A stretch of DNA of 64,000 nt, taken from NCBI RefSeq assembly GCF_003850245.1, contig NZ_CP031015.1:62001-126000 (forward strand), read 5' to 3'. A program made the translations under genes and the position numbers. Positions within the stretch are counted from its first letter, which is position 1. Every line of letters starts with the position of its first letter. The notes beneath the pieces are model-generated. The model had not been told where the DNA came from. It saw only the letters and a list, made by a program, of their open reading frames with translations, and did no database searches. The stretch comes from Microbacterium sp. ABRD28. Lineage in GTDB: Bacteria; Actinomycetota; Actinomycetes; Actinomycetales; Microbacteriaceae. Below, piece by piece: positions 1 through 9,161 of the stretch.

Positions 1-1058
1 TCCGTGATCGAGTCGTCGTAGTACTTCGACAGCACCGGCATGAGCGGGCTCGAGCCGGTCGAGACCGCCTGACCCTGCAGCACCACGTCACGAATGGCTT
101 CGTAGTCGGCCGCATGCGCGAGCGCCCGGCGCACCTCGGTCTTGGCCAGATCCGGGTTCTGCATGTTGTAGGTCATGTGGGCGTAGCCGAGACCGGTGAC
201 CTCGGCGACCTCGATGCCGTCGGTATTGCGCAGCTGCTCGACCTGCGCCGGCGGGAGCGAGTTCGCGATCACGTCGACCTCGCCGCTCTGCAGCGCCAGG
301 ATCTCGGTGTTCACATCGGGGAAGACGCGGTAGATGACCGACGCGGGCCCGGGCGTCCCACCCTCGACGAGAGGGTAGTTCTCGACCCTTTCGAGGGTGT
401 ACGACTGGCCCACCTGCACGCTCGTCAGGCGGTAGGGCCCGGCGCTGACCCAGCCGTCCTCGCCGCCGTCGTTGGCGAACTCGGCGACAGACCCTGCGGG
501 CTCGAACACATGCTGCGGCACCACGTTGCCCCAGAACCCGATCTCTTCGACGATCGACGAGTCTGGCTGGGTGAGGGTGATCTCCACGCGCGTATCCGAG
601 ACGGCTTCGGCCGACTCGAAATTCGCCATTTGGCCGTAGAACGTGCCGGCCGGGGCATCCTGCTTCACCGCGTTCATCGTGTACGCGACGTCTTCGGCGG
701 TCAGCGGCTCGCCGTCGCTCCAGGTCATGTCGTCGCGGATCTCGTAGAAGCCGGTGGTGTCGTCGACGTACCCCCAGTCGACGGCCAGCTCGGCGGACTT
801 CGAACCGTCGTCGCCGATGCTCAGCAGGTGCGGGTACATCAGATTCGTCACCCAGTAGTCGCTGCGACTATTGCCGATGAGCGGGTTGTAGTTCACCACG
901 TCTGTCGTCGTCGCGATGGTGAGCGTGTCACTGCTTCCCCCGCTCGACGCGTCACCGCTTGCTGCGGGCTCGGGCGCCTGCGGGGCGCAAGCGGTGAGCG
1001 CGAGTGCCGCCGCGGCCGCGATGGCGCCGATGGCGATGCGTGTCTTGTGTGTGGTCAC
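1..1058 (-). CDS. ABC transporter substrate-binding lipoprotein, peptide/nickel type (C-terminus cut by window edge)
   Basis: The extracytoplasmic binding component of an oligopeptide-type importer. The first 24 residues form a lipoprotein signal peptide with an LTAC lipobox (Cys24). The mature part reads like an SBP_bac_5 domain, with phrases such as DDMTWSDGEPLTAEDV and VYRVFPDVNTEILALQSGEVD that are typical of DppA/OppA proteins. I chose GTG at 1058 because AGGAGG lies 7 bases upstream; an in-frame ATG at 1064 would sit on top of that ribosome site. The start overlaps the stop of the upstream dipeptidase gene (GTGA-type overlap), so translation is probably coupled. About 352 codons are visible and the gene runs off the left edge. 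Permease genes may follow there; that is inference. Confidence 0.9.
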   Translation of the reverse strand, partial: MTTHKTRIAIGAIAAAAALALTACAPQAPEPAASGDASSGGSSDTLTIATTTDVVNYNPLIGNSRSDYWVTNLMYPHLLSIGDDGSKSAELAVDWGYVDDTTGFYEIRDDMTWSDGEPLTAEDVAYTMNAVKQDAPAGTFYGQMANFESAEAVSDTRVEITLTQPDSSIVEEIGFWGNVVPQHVFEPAGSVAEFANDGGEDGWVSAGPYRLTSVQVGQSYTLERVENYPLVEGGTPGPASVIYRVFPDVNTEILALQSGEVDVIANSLPPAQVEQLRNTDGIEVAEVTGLGYAHMTYNMQNPDLAKTEVRRALAHAADYEAIRDVVLQGQAVSTGSSPLMPVLSKYYDDSIT

Positions 1059-2263
1059 ACCCATACCTCCTCGAGTAGCCGCATGGTGTTCCCCCCGACG
1101 ACGGCGCGGATCTCGTCGTCGGAGTAGTCGTGCTTGACCAGCCAGCCGATGATGTTGCCCATCGCCTCGGCGGGGTTCTCGACACCGTCGACGTAGGGAA
1201 CCTCGTCGAACTCGACCTGCCCGTGCGCCTGGCCGAGCGAGAGCTGGGCGGCGAAGGCATGGTGCAGTCCGACGTGGTCGCCGAAGAGAGTGTCGGGGCC
1301 GAAGCTCACGTGCTCGATCCCCACGAGCTCGGCGCAGTAGACGAAGTGGTCCATGACCGACTCGAGGGAGTGGAGAGGATGCTTCGGCGACAGCGTCGTG
1401 TGAGGGGCGGCCTCGATGCCGATCACCCCGCCGCGACGGGCGCATTCGACGATGGTCTCGTCGGTCTTCATGCGGTTGGTCGGCCACACGGTGCGGGCGC
1501 CGGCGTGGGTGATGAAGACCGGCTTGGTGGAGGCCTTGATCACGTCGACACAGGTCCGGTCGCCGGAGTGCGAGATGTCGATGGCGATGCCGAGCTTGTT
1601 CATACGCTGAACGGCGCGCTCGCCGAAGTAGGTCAGCCCCCCGTCGCCGCGCTCCTTCAGGCCGCTGCCGAGCGTGTTGGCCTCGGAGTAGGCGATTCCC
1701 ATCTGACGCACGCCGAACCCGTAGAGTACGTCGAGCCGATCGACCTCGTTCTCGATCATGGTCGCCGCTTCCAGCGCGAAGATGTGGGCGATCCGGCCGG
1801 TTTCGTGGGCGTAGCGGATGTCTTTGAGCGTCTCACCCTTGATGAGGTAGTCCTGATGGGCGAGGTCGGCCATCCGCACGCCGAGGTCGAACAGCACGTC
1901 CTGGTACTTCCATCCGGCGTCGCTGGAGATGCAGCAGGTGCCGTCCATGCCGTTGTCGAACACCGCGGTGAGGCCCGATCGCGACAGACCCTCGTAGCCG
2001 GTGGGTTCGCGACCCTGGCGGATGTGGTCCTTGAGGTGGTCCATGTTCTCGGGGAAGACCTGCACGTGCTCATGCAATGAGATGACGACCTCATCGCGCT
2101 GCAGGCGCTCGGCGCGCTCGGCCTGAGTGGAGGTCAGCTCGAGACCTGCGTACTCGGGCACTCGTCCGATCTGTCGGGCGTAACCGAAGTCGCGGTAGTC
2201 GACTCCCGCCTCCAGATACTCGTAGGCCTTGTAGCCGGTATAGCGCTCTGCTGGTTCGAGCAC
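1055..2263 (-). CDS. Membrane dipeptidase (peptidase M19, renal dipeptidase family)
   Basis: A 402-residue zinc-dependent dipeptidase homologue that would hydrolyse dipeptides or related amides. Family signatures are seen in order: LHEHVQVFP near the N-terminus (metal-binding HxH-like region), DNGMDGTCC, IFALEAATMIENEVD, the core IDISHSGDRTCVDVI, FITHAGARTVWP, and SFGPDTLFGDHVG. GTG at 2263 is preceded by AAGGAGGA, which is a better start than an upstream in-frame ATG. The gene is the first in an operon with the peptide-binding lipoprotein and is divergent from the ABC ATPase at 2421. Together they suggest uptake and cleavage of small peptides. A minus-strand TTGACA at 2358-2353 is a candidate -35 element, but I could not find a convincing -10. 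Confidence 0.92.
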   Translation of the reverse strand: MLEPAERYTGYKAYEYLEAGVDYRDFGYARQIGRVPEYAGLELTSTQAERAERLQRDEVVISLHEHVQVFPENMDHLKDHIRQGREPTGYEGLSRSGLTAVFDNGMDGTCCISSDAGWKYQDVLFDLGVRMADLAHQDYLIKGETLKDIRYAHETGRIAHIFALEAATMIENEVDRLDVLYGFGVRQMGIAYSEANTLGSGLKERGDGGLTYFGERAVQRMNKLGIAIDISHSGDRTCVDVIKASTKPVFITHAGARTVWPTNRMKTDETIVECARRGGVIGIEAAPHTTLSPKHPLHSLESVMDHFVYCAELVGIEHVSFGPDTLFGDHVGLHHAFAAQLSLGQAHGQVEFDEVPYVDGVENPAEAMGNIIGWLVKHDYSDDEIRAVVGGNTMRLLEEVWV

Positions 2264-2420
2264 GTTTCCTCCTTCGTGTGACGGCACCCCCACGCGCGCC
2301 GGGATCGGCAATCGGGGGATGATGGATGACTCTGGCGCTTATCCGGCACACATGTCAAGCTTTCTGAGCATATTCGGCACTTTGTCCTCAATACCGACAC
2401 AATCTCGGAGCTTTTGCGCT

Positions 2421-4079
2421 ATGAATGGTCTCGTGCACATCGATGACGCCGCCCAGCCCGTGCTCCGAGTGCGAGGGCTCCGCATCGGGTTCCGATCCGA
2501 GGGCACAGTTTCTCCTGCCGTCGACGGGGTCGACCTCGACGTCAAGCCCGGCGAGCTGGTGGCCCTGCTCGGTGAATCCGGGTCGGGCAAGACCGTCACT
2601 GCCCGCGCGATCATGGGCATCCAGGATTCGGCTGCCGTGGTGACCGCCGATGAGATGAGACTCGGCGACGTCGACCTTCGTGCGTTGGATGAGGAGGGGA
2701 TGCGACGGCTCCGCGGCGTGCGCATGAGCATGGTGCTGCAAGACGCACTTTCCGCGCTGAACCCGGTGCTCACCATCGGCGATCAGATCGGCGAGGTGTT
2801 TCGCGTTCACCGCAAGACCACGAGACGGCACGCACGCGCGAAGGCGATCGAGCTGCTGGATCTGGTCGGCATCTCCTCCCCCGCCTCGCGGGTCGACGAT
2901 TACCCGCACCAGTTCTCTGGCGGGATGCGCCAGCGCATCCTCATCGCCATGGCCATCGCTCTGGAGCCCGAGCTTCTGATCGCCGACGAGCCGACCACCG
3001 CACTGGACGTGACCGTGCAGGCGCAGATCCTCCGCCTGCTGCATCGGCTCCGGCGCCAGCTGAACATGGGAGTTCTTCTCATCACGCACGATATCGGGGT
3101 GGTCACGGAGGTGGCAGACCGCGTGGTCGTCATGCGACACGGCGAGGTGGTCGAAGCCGGTGATGCCGACGACGTCTTCACCTCACCCCGCGAGCTCTAC
3201 ACCCGTCAGCTGCTCGACTCGGCGCCACATCCCGCACCCGCGCGCGTGCTCGATCCCGGAAAGGGCAGCGAGACCGTACTCGAGGTGGAAGGGCTACGCC
3301 GCACCTTCCGTACCGGGCCCGTCCTCGCACGGCGCACCGTCGCCGCCGTCGACGGCGTCGACCTCGTGCTTCGTCGCGGCGAGACCCTCGGCATCGTCGG
3401 CGAGTCAGGCAGCGGAAAGTCGACGCTTGCGCGGATGATCGTGGGGCTCGAAAGCGTCGATGAGGGCAGCGTGACCTATCGCGGGGCCGACATCACACGG
3501 CGCAGCCGTGGGCGGCGTCCCCCGTCGCAGCCGGGCATCCAGATGGTCTTCCAAGACCCCTACGCCTCCCTCGACCCCCGCATGCGGCTGAAGGATGTCG
3601 TCGCCGAGCCTCTGGCCGCGTCGCGAACCGGCAACGCCGGCGACCGCCGCGACCGTGTGGCTGAGCTGCTGGAACTGGTCGGCATGAAGCCCGACATGAT
3701 GTATCGGTTCCCCCACCAGTTCTCTGGCGGGCAGCGTCAGCGGATCGGAATCGCCCGTTCGCTCATGCGCGACCCCGACATCCTCGTCTGCGACGAACCG
3801 GTATCGGCCCTCGACGTCACGATCCAGGCGCAGGTCGTCGACTTGCTCGTCGAGCTCCAGGAGCGGCTCGGGGTCAGCATCCTGTTCATCTCGCACGACC
3901 TTTCGGTCGTACGAAACCTGGCCCACCGCGTGCTGGTGATGTACCGCGGGGAGTGCGTCGAGACCGGCGATGTCGAGCAGATCTTCGACCGGCCGCAGCA
4001 CGAGTACACCCGCACTCTTCTCGACTCCATCCCCCCGCTCACCCGGGCCGAGCGTGGCCGGTTGGTGCTCGCCGACTGA
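2421..4079 (+). CDS. Peptide ABC transporter ATPase, DppD-DppF type fused in one chain
   Basis: A 552-residue protein with two complete ATP-binding domains, equivalent to the separate DppD and DppF ATPases of oligopeptide importers. Domain 1 has Walker A GESGSGKT at about residues 51-58, signature FSGGMRQR and Walker B LLIADEP. Domain 2 has Walker A GESGSGKS near 327, signature FSGGQRQR and Walker B ILVCDEP. Both are followed by switch histidines (ITHD, ISHD). ATG at 2421 begins 30 residues before the first conserved strand; the open frame extends to 2319 but that part does not resemble protein. It is transcribed divergently from the dipeptidase/binding-protein operon and is the probable energiser of that importer. 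Confidence 0.93.
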   Translation: MNGLVHIDDAAQPVLRVRGLRIGFRSEGTVSPAVDGVDLDVKPGELVALLGESGSGKTVTARAIMGIQDSAAVVTADEMRLGDVDLRALDEEGMRRLRGVRMSMVLQDALSALNPVLTIGDQIGEVFRVHRKTTRRHARAKAIELLDLVGISSPASRVDDYPHQFSGGMRQRILIAMAIALEPELLIADEPTTALDVTVQAQILRLLHRLRRQLNMGVLLITHDIGVVTEVADRVVVMRHGEVVEAGDADDVFTSPRELYTRQLLDSAPHPAPARVLDPGKGSETVLEVEGLRRTFRTGPVLARRTVAAVDGVDLVLRRGETLGIVGESGSGKSTLARMIVGLESVDEGSVTYRGADITRRSRGRRPPSQPGIQMVFQDPYASLDPRMRLKDVVAEPLAASRTGNAGDRRDRVAELLELVGMKPDMMYRFPHQFSGGQRQRIGIARSLMRDPDILVCDEPVSALDVTIQAQVVDLLVELQERLGVSILFISHDLSVVRNLAHRVLVMYRGECVETGDVEQIFDRPQHEYTRTLLDSIPPLTRAERGRLVLAD

Positions 4080-4100
4080 CTATGGGGTCCAGCGGCGAGC
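4067..4100. terminator. Possible terminator hairpin after the ABC ATPase
   Basis: GCTCGCC at 4067-4073 is matched by GGCGAGC at 4094-4100 with a 20-base loop spanning the stop codon. There is no U-tract. Plausible but weak. Confidence 0.35.
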
Positions 4101-4223
4101 CATCGTCGCGCGTGCCGGCATCTGCCACCGCCGCGTTCGACGGCAACACGACGCTCCTCGCGGACCGTCGAACCGCTGTCGACTCGTAGCGACCCGGTAA
4201 CCAGAGCGACACATCGACTTTGC

Positions 4224-4229
4224 TATCGT
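4224..4229 (+). promoter_or_regulatory. Candidate extended -10 of the exopolysaccharide locus
   Basis: TGCTATCGT carries an extended -10 (TATCGT at 4224-4229) about 40 bases before the sugar-transferase start. No good -35 is seen at normal spacing. The rest of the 4101-4223 gap shows nothing recognisable. Confidence 0.3.
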
Positions 4230-4269
4230 TCATGCGGGGAAAGCGTTGATCTGGGGGGAAAGGGCATGA

Positions 4270-5865
4270 GTGACGTCACACGTTGAGACCAACTCGACAA
4301 CGACGTCGCTTGATATGACAACCACCACCTCGCACACACCAGGTCCGGATTCCCCGGCAACCGTAGGTTCCGCTACCCAACCCGCTAAGCAAGAGTGGGC
4401 TGAGTCGGGCGGACCTATTGATTGGCGACGCAGTTATTCGCGGCGACTCTGGCTGACCGATCTGCTCGCTCTCGTCTGGGCAGTGTTCGGCGCGCAGTTG
4501 ATGTGGTTCGGCTTCGGCAACGTGGAGGTTGCTATCCGCGCCGACTCACGCATAAGCGAATTTTCGTATTGGGTGTTCTCCGCTGGTCTCGTAGTCGCAT
4601 GGATGTGGGTGCTTGCACTCATAGATTCGCGCAGCTACCGCACGGTGGGAACTGGCAACACCGAATACGTTCGCGTTGCAGACGCGAGCTTGCGCCTATT
4701 CGGCGCGATTGCAATCATCGCTTTCATCACCCGTGTGGACGTTGCACGTGGGTACCTGCTCATCGCGCTTCCCCTCGGCATCAGCGCGTTGCTACTTGCG
4801 CGTTGGCTTTGGCGCCAGTGGCTCATTGCACAGCGGATACGGGGTCAATACTCGGCCCGAGTGATCCTCGTCGGTTCCGTCGAATCAGTCGCGCAGGTCG
4901 CGCGCGAGCTGGATCGCGCTCCTCGCGCGGGTTACACCGTCGTCGGCGCTTGCACGCCCAGCGGCACGGTGGGAGGCACTGTACCCGGCACCTCGATACC
5001 CATGATGGGAAATGTGAACGCTATTGAGCGTGCCATGGACTTGATTGACGCTGACACTGTTGCGGTGACAAGCACCGATGAGCTCCCGCCTGACAAGGTA
5101 AAACAAATCTCCTGGAATCTGCAGGTCGGGCGTCAGCATCTGATCCTCGCACCTAGCATCATCGACATCGCTGGCCCTCGCCTCCACACCCGTCCGGTTG
5201 CAGGTCTTCCTCTCATCCACGTAGAAACGCCTCGATTCAGTAAGGGTCAGCTCTTCCTGAAGCGAATGCTCGACTGCTCGGCGAGCTTCGTCGGGCTCAT
5301 CCTCCTGAGTCCACTTCTCGGATTCCTAGCCCTGAGCATTCGACTCTCGTCCAAAGGGCCCGTGTTCTTTCGACAGACGCGCATCGGCCGTGGGGGGCGG
5401 GAATTCACGATGCTCAAGTTCCGCTCGATGGTCGTCAACGCCGAAGAACTCCTTGAGCAGCTGCAGCTTCGACGCCAGGAACAGGGCATTGACTCGGGCA
5501 ACGAGGTTCTCTTCAAGATGAAGAACGACCCTCGAGTCACACCGATCGGACGCCTCATGCGTCGTTACAGCCTCGACGAGCTACCGCAACTGTTTAACGT
5601 GCTCGATGGCTCGATGTCCCTCGTTGGACCACGCCCTCCGCTTCCCAAGGAAGTCGAACAGTACGCGTCCCACGTCCATCGGCGATTCCTTGTGAAGCCA
5701 GGAATCACCGGCCTCTGGCAAGTGAGCGGGCGCTCGACTCTGTCCTGGGAGGACACGGTCAGGCTCGATCTCTCCTACGTCGAGAATTGGACGATGCTCG
5801 GGGACCTTACGATCCTCGCCAAGACCGCTCGTGCAGCAATCGCTCCGGGCGAAACAGCGCATTGA
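4270..5865 (+). CDS. Polyprenyl-phosphate sugar-1-phosphate transferase initiating exopolysaccharide synthesis
   Basis: This 531-residue membrane protein should load the first sugar phosphate onto undecaprenyl phosphate. Several hydrophobic segments lie at about residues 60-180, followed by a CoA-binding-like Rossmann region (VILVGSVESVAQVAREL) and a C-terminal bacterial sugar transferase domain from about 325. That domain contains KRMLDCSASFVGLILLSPLL, FRQTRIGRGGREFTMLKFRSM, RYSLDELPQLFNVL, SLVGPRPP and KPGITGLWQVSGRS, all typical of the WbaP/CpsE family. GTG at 4270 has GGGGGAAAGG six bases upstream. An ATG at 4266 opens only a six-codon frame overlapping it. It is the first gene of the polysaccharide locus. 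Confidence 0.95.
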   Translation: MTSHVETNSTTTSLDMTTTTSHTPGPDSPATVGSATQPAKQEWAESGGPIDWRRSYSRRLWLTDLLALVWAVFGAQLMWFGFGNVEVAIRADSRISEFSYWVFSAGLVVAWMWVLALIDSRSYRTVGTGNTEYVRVADASLRLFGAIAIIAFITRVDVARGYLLIALPLGISALLLARWLWRQWLIAQRIRGQYSARVILVGSVESVAQVARELDRAPRAGYTVVGACTPSGTVGGTVPGTSIPMMGNVNAIERAMDLIDADTVAVTSTDELPPDKVKQISWNLQVGRQHLILAPSIIDIAGPRLHTRPVAGLPLIHVETPRFSKGQLFLKRMLDCSASFVGLILLSPLLGFLALSIRLSSKGPVFFRQTRIGRGGREFTMLKFRSMVVNAEELLEQLQLRRQEQGIDSGNEVLFKMKNDPRVTPIGRLMRRYSLDELPQLFNVLDGSMSLVGPRPPLPKEVEQYASHVHRRFLVKPGITGLWQVSGRSTLSWEDTVRLDLSYVENWTMLGDLTILAKTARAAIAPGETAH

Positions 5866-5912
5866 TGCGTGTTAGTACTCGCACACACAACACTCCGGAA
5901 CGAGATCCGCTA

Positions 5913-6956
5913 ATGCCATCCATCCTGCATGTAACAGAGAGCTATGCGGGCGGCGTAGTGGCGGCTGTGCGCGACTACGTCGCATCCACTCCGGCCTTCG
6001 CCCATCATCTACTGTTTGCAGACCGGCCAGATGCGCCGGTAGATTCGAGCAGCTTTGTCGGTTTCCATACCGTCACGCGTCTTCCGCCAGGCAATATCGC
6101 GCGTATTCGGCGAATCCGTTCTACCACTCGGAACCTAGCGCCGCAGGCGGTTCACGCACACTCCAGCTTCGCGGGGGCCTACACCCGCCTAGCTTTGAAC
6201 GCTAGGCGACGGCGCGTCGTGTACACCCCCCACTGCTACGCGTTTGAGCGCGCTGACGTAAATCCGCTCACCTCGTTAGCGTTCAAGACGGTCGAACACC
6301 TACTCTCGTTTAACACGACTGTTTTCGCGGCTTGCTCGCCGCGAGAGGCCGCGTTATCCAATTGGCGCGGCTGCAAAGCGTCGGTATTGTTCGTACCCAA
6401 TCTGCCCCCGTCTGGGGATTTGCAGAGAGCTCGCCGGACTGGCACATCTCACGAGAGACTAAGGCTAGTCGGTGCAGGTCGCGCCAGCGCGCAGAAGGAT
6501 CCCACGTTCTTCCTGCGCTGCGTCGAGTACGCGCACCGCGCGGGCCTGCCCATCCAAGCGACATGGATCGGATCAGATCCCGGCTTCGGCGACGCCGGGC
6601 GAGCGCTCGATATTGACGTGACTGGCTGGCTGTCTCGGGACGAGGCGCTGACGACGCTTGCGGAAAATGACATCTATCTCCATACCGGATTGTGGGAGGG
6701 ATTTCCCCTCGCCGTCCTGGAGGCGCTGGACGTTGGCGTAGCCGCCGTCGTGAGAGACGTGCCAGCGTTTGCGGGGGTTGATCTCCCAAAGGTGGCCACG
6801 GAGACTGACTTTGTTCGTCTACTTGGCGACGCGGGCAGCGAGGCAGATATTGCGCAGCTGTGGACGCAAGGCGTCCATTCATTACGCGACAACACGCGCA
6901 TCAATCAACTTTCAGCACTTCACCGAGTTTATGGGGGAAGAAATGTCGGACATTGA
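5913..6956 (+). CDS. Glycosyltransferase, GT4-like
   Basis: A 347-residue cytoplasmic or membrane-peripheral glycosyltransferase that probably adds one sugar to the lipid-linked repeat unit. The N-terminus HVTESYAGGVVAAV matches the nucleotide-fold start of GT-B enzymes. Near the C-terminus HTGLWEGFPLAVLEALD carries the E-x7-E motif of GT4. I chose ATG at 5913 because conserved sequence begins there; an ATG at 5865 in the same frame overlaps the previous stop (TGATG) and would add 16 unconvincing residues. Base composition is more AT-rich than in genes outside the locus. The acceptor and donor cannot be predicted. Confidence 0.85.
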   Translation: MPSILHVTESYAGGVVAAVRDYVASTPAFAHHLLFADRPDAPVDSSSFVGFHTVTRLPPGNIARIRRIRSTTRNLAPQAVHAHSSFAGAYTRLALNARRRRVVYTPHCYAFERADVNPLTSLAFKTVEHLLSFNTTVFAACSPREAALSNWRGCKASVLFVPNLPPSGDLQRARRTGTSHERLRLVGAGRASAQKDPTFFLRCVEYAHRAGLPIQATWIGSDPGFGDAGRALDIDVTGWLSRDEALTTLAENDIYLHTGLWEGFPLAVLEALDVGVAAVVRDVPAFAGVDLPKVATETDFVRLLGDAGSEADIAQLWTQGVHSLRDNTRINQLSALHRVYGGRNVGH

Positions 6957-8019
6957 GATCCTCACGTCGGCCCGAGTCCACGATAAACAAGTCGGCGGAA
7001 ACACCCGCTATGTGCGTGAGGTCTACGCGCGCCTGACGGCCCTCGGCGGCGAGACGCGCTTCTTGCGCATACCCAAGAATCTTGACCAACATCGGCTCAG
7101 ATCTCCAGCATACGCGGTATTTGAAAGCTGGATTTGGCCCTCGCTGCTTAAGCCCCAATCGGGACGCGTAATGCATTTTCCTGCAGACACAGGAGGATTG
7201 CGACGATCTCGCGTGCCAGTGGTTGGCACAATTCACGGACTTGCAACTCTGCATGTGCCAGACGTTCGAAGCGGCGGTGCGGATAGACTGTGGCGCTTTC
7301 GGGTGCGGGGCCTGGCCCGCGTGGCAGACAAAATAATCACTGTTTCCGAAAGCTCTGCGGAAGACATCATTTCGTTTGCGCCCGAGACAATTGGCCGAGT
7401 CGAGGTTGTACCACACGGAATCAACCATGATGTCTTCAATACAAGAAGCCTGGGCACCTTCTCAGAAGAGAACCGCCATCGCCTAGGCGTCCCAGCGTCG
7501 TACTTTTTGTACGCCGGGAACATTGAGCCCCGCAAGAACATTCCGGCTCTAATCGACGCCGCCGAAAGCGTTTTTCGCACCACCGGCGTTCCACTCGTCA
7601 TCTCCGGCGCGCCAGCGTGGGATAGTGACGCAATCATGTCAAAATTGCGCGCGTCTCGGGGTGTGATCTATGTTGGCCGCACCGATGACGATCAGTTGGT
7701 TAGCTTGATGCAGAACGCGGTCGCGTTTTGTTTCCCGTCGCACTATGAAGGTTTCGGCTTTCCTGTTCTGGAAGCAATGGCGTGCGGTTCACCAGTCATA
7801 TGCAGTACGAGAGGATCACTCAGATCAGTGGCAGCTAGGGGCGCGCTAGCGCTCGACGACATCTCAGCGGAGAGCATTGAAGGGGCCATGATGGCCGTGC
7901 TTGAGGACGATGATTTACGCAGTCGACTCATCAGTGACGGACTGAAACATGTCTCGGGTTTCACGTGGGAGTCTTCCGCGACCCGGCACATGGAGATCTT
8001 CCGGGAGGTCGCCGCATGA
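6943..8019 (+). CDS. Glycosyltransferase family 4
   Basis: A 358-residue GT-B fold glycosyltransferase. Visible signatures are GGNTRYVREVYARL near the start (acceptor-side loop), YAGNIEPRKNIPALIDA at about residue 190 (hinge of the donor domain) and FPSHYEGFGFPVLEAMACG (E-x7-E donor site). Similar proteins build exopolysaccharide repeat units from nucleotide sugars, often mannose- or rhamnose-type, but the sugar cannot be told here. ATG at 6943 follows GGGGGAAG and overlaps the previous gene by 14 bases, consistent with one operon. Codons such as ATA and TTA are more frequent than in flanking genes. Confidence 0.92.
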   Translation: MSDIEILTSARVHDKQVGGNTRYVREVYARLTALGGETRFLRIPKNLDQHRLRSPAYAVFESWIWPSLLKPQSGRVMHFPADTGGLRRSRVPVVGTIHGLATLHVPDVRSGGADRLWRFRVRGLARVADKIITVSESSAEDIISFAPETIGRVEVVPHGINHDVFNTRSLGTFSEENRHRLGVPASYFLYAGNIEPRKNIPALIDAAESVFRTTGVPLVISGAPAWDSDAIMSKLRASRGVIYVGRTDDDQLVSLMQNAVAFCFPSHYEGFGFPVLEAMACGSPVICSTRGSLRSVAARGALALDDISAESIEGAMMAVLEDDDLRSRLISDGLKHVSGFTWESSATRHMEIFREVAA

Positions 8020-9161
8020 GGTATCTCATTCTGCATGCGTACAGTTCAACCAACTCGGGCGACGGCCTCCTAGTGAAGGAGGCTCTCGCACTAATCCGGA
8101 GCGTCGATCCCGAAGGCGCAATTGCCGTCCTTGCGCTTGATCCCGACAGCTTCTCAGATACTGCTGGCGCGAGCTTTGTTCATCCACTCACGGGCCAGAA
8201 CCGGACTCCGAGTTCGATCACAATGCTCGCGCATGGTGGACTCGCCTTGTTGCGCGGGCTGCGCCTACCAAAAGACGTCGAATCGATGGTTGAGAATGCC
8301 GATGTGGCCATCGGCGTCGGCGGCGGCTACATGCGGGGAGCGAATCTAATCGAGGCGATCAAGATGACTCTCGCTCACCTTCCGCAGCTTGCGTCTGCTA
8401 ACCGTCGCGAGAAGGATAGCGTGTACCTCCCCCAGAGCGTCGGCGCTCTTCGCTGGGGGACTCGATCCGCCGTCATAGCCCATGCAACGTCCATTACGTG
8501 GCACGTTCGTGACGATCGATCGTTCGCTCTTTTAGACGGAGTTGCGCAAGTGAGGCGAACCCCGGATACAGCAGTCCTGCCACTCGGGGCTGAGGTCTTG
8601 GGGGCGGCTTCTCCGGGTCCTCACTTGACTCAGACCCCCGCTTATGGCCTCGTCGCGCGAAGCCTCCGTTCAACGAGACAGCGCATCAGGGACTACGTGG
8701 CCGGTCTCCAAGCCATCCAGTCAGAGCTCGAGGCGGAGTTGCTTCTGCAGGCGAGCTCGCGGGGCAACAACGACGATCGATTTTATGCTTCGGCCTTCAA
8801 ACGGCACGCCACCCGCACTCTTGTTGAGGGGACATCACGCGGCACAGACAGGCGATCAGTGGTTGTCTCCGTCAGGCTTCACGGCGCGATCCAGAGCATC
8901 CGCAACGGCGTCCCGGCCATTCATCTCAGTTACGAGCGTAAGGGCTGGGGTGCTTTCGAGGATCTCGGCATCGCGGATTACGTATACAACGCATTCGACT
9001 TCGACGCTGCCCGTGTGATCGAGCAGGCGAAACACCTCGCAGCTGATCCGACAAGCTACTGGAACGCCATCGCCAGAGCGCGACCGAACATCGAGAACGC
9101 TCGTACGCGGCTAATCGAAGACATTTGTGGCCGAGGTTCGCGCAATCTTTCGGTTCGTTGA
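8016..9161 (+). CDS. Polysaccharide pyruvyl transferase family protein
   Basis: A 381-residue protein of the CsaB/WcaK type, which attaches pyruvate ketals from phosphoenolpyruvate to sugar residues of surface polymers. The N-terminus has SSTNSGDGLLVKEAL. The C-terminal half has VSVRLHGAIQSIRNGVPAIH, containing the conserved R-x-H-G, followed by YERKGWGAFEDLG. The middle carries GVGGGYMRG and YLPQSVG, as expected. The ATG overlaps the previous stop (ATGA) and has GGGAGGT upstream. Its presence suggests an acidic, pyruvylated polymer, in keeping with the UDP-glucose dehydrogenase at the end of the locus. Confidence 0.9.
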   Translation: MRYLILHAYSSTNSGDGLLVKEALALIRSVDPEGAIAVLALDPDSFSDTAGASFVHPLTGQNRTPSSITMLAHGGLALLRGLRLPKDVESMVENADVAIGVGGGYMRGANLIEAIKMTLAHLPQLASANRREKDSVYLPQSVGALRWGTRSAVIAHATSITWHVRDDRSFALLDGVAQVRRTPDTAVLPLGAEVLGAASPGPHLTQTPAYGLVARSLRSTRQRIRDYVAGLQAIQSELEAELLLQASSRGNNDDRFYASAFKRHATRTLVEGTSRGTDRRSVVVSVRLHGAIQSIRNGVPAIHLSYERKGWGAFEDLGIADYVYNAFDFDAARVIEQAKHLAADPTSYWNAIARARPNIENARTRLIEDICGRGSRNLSVR

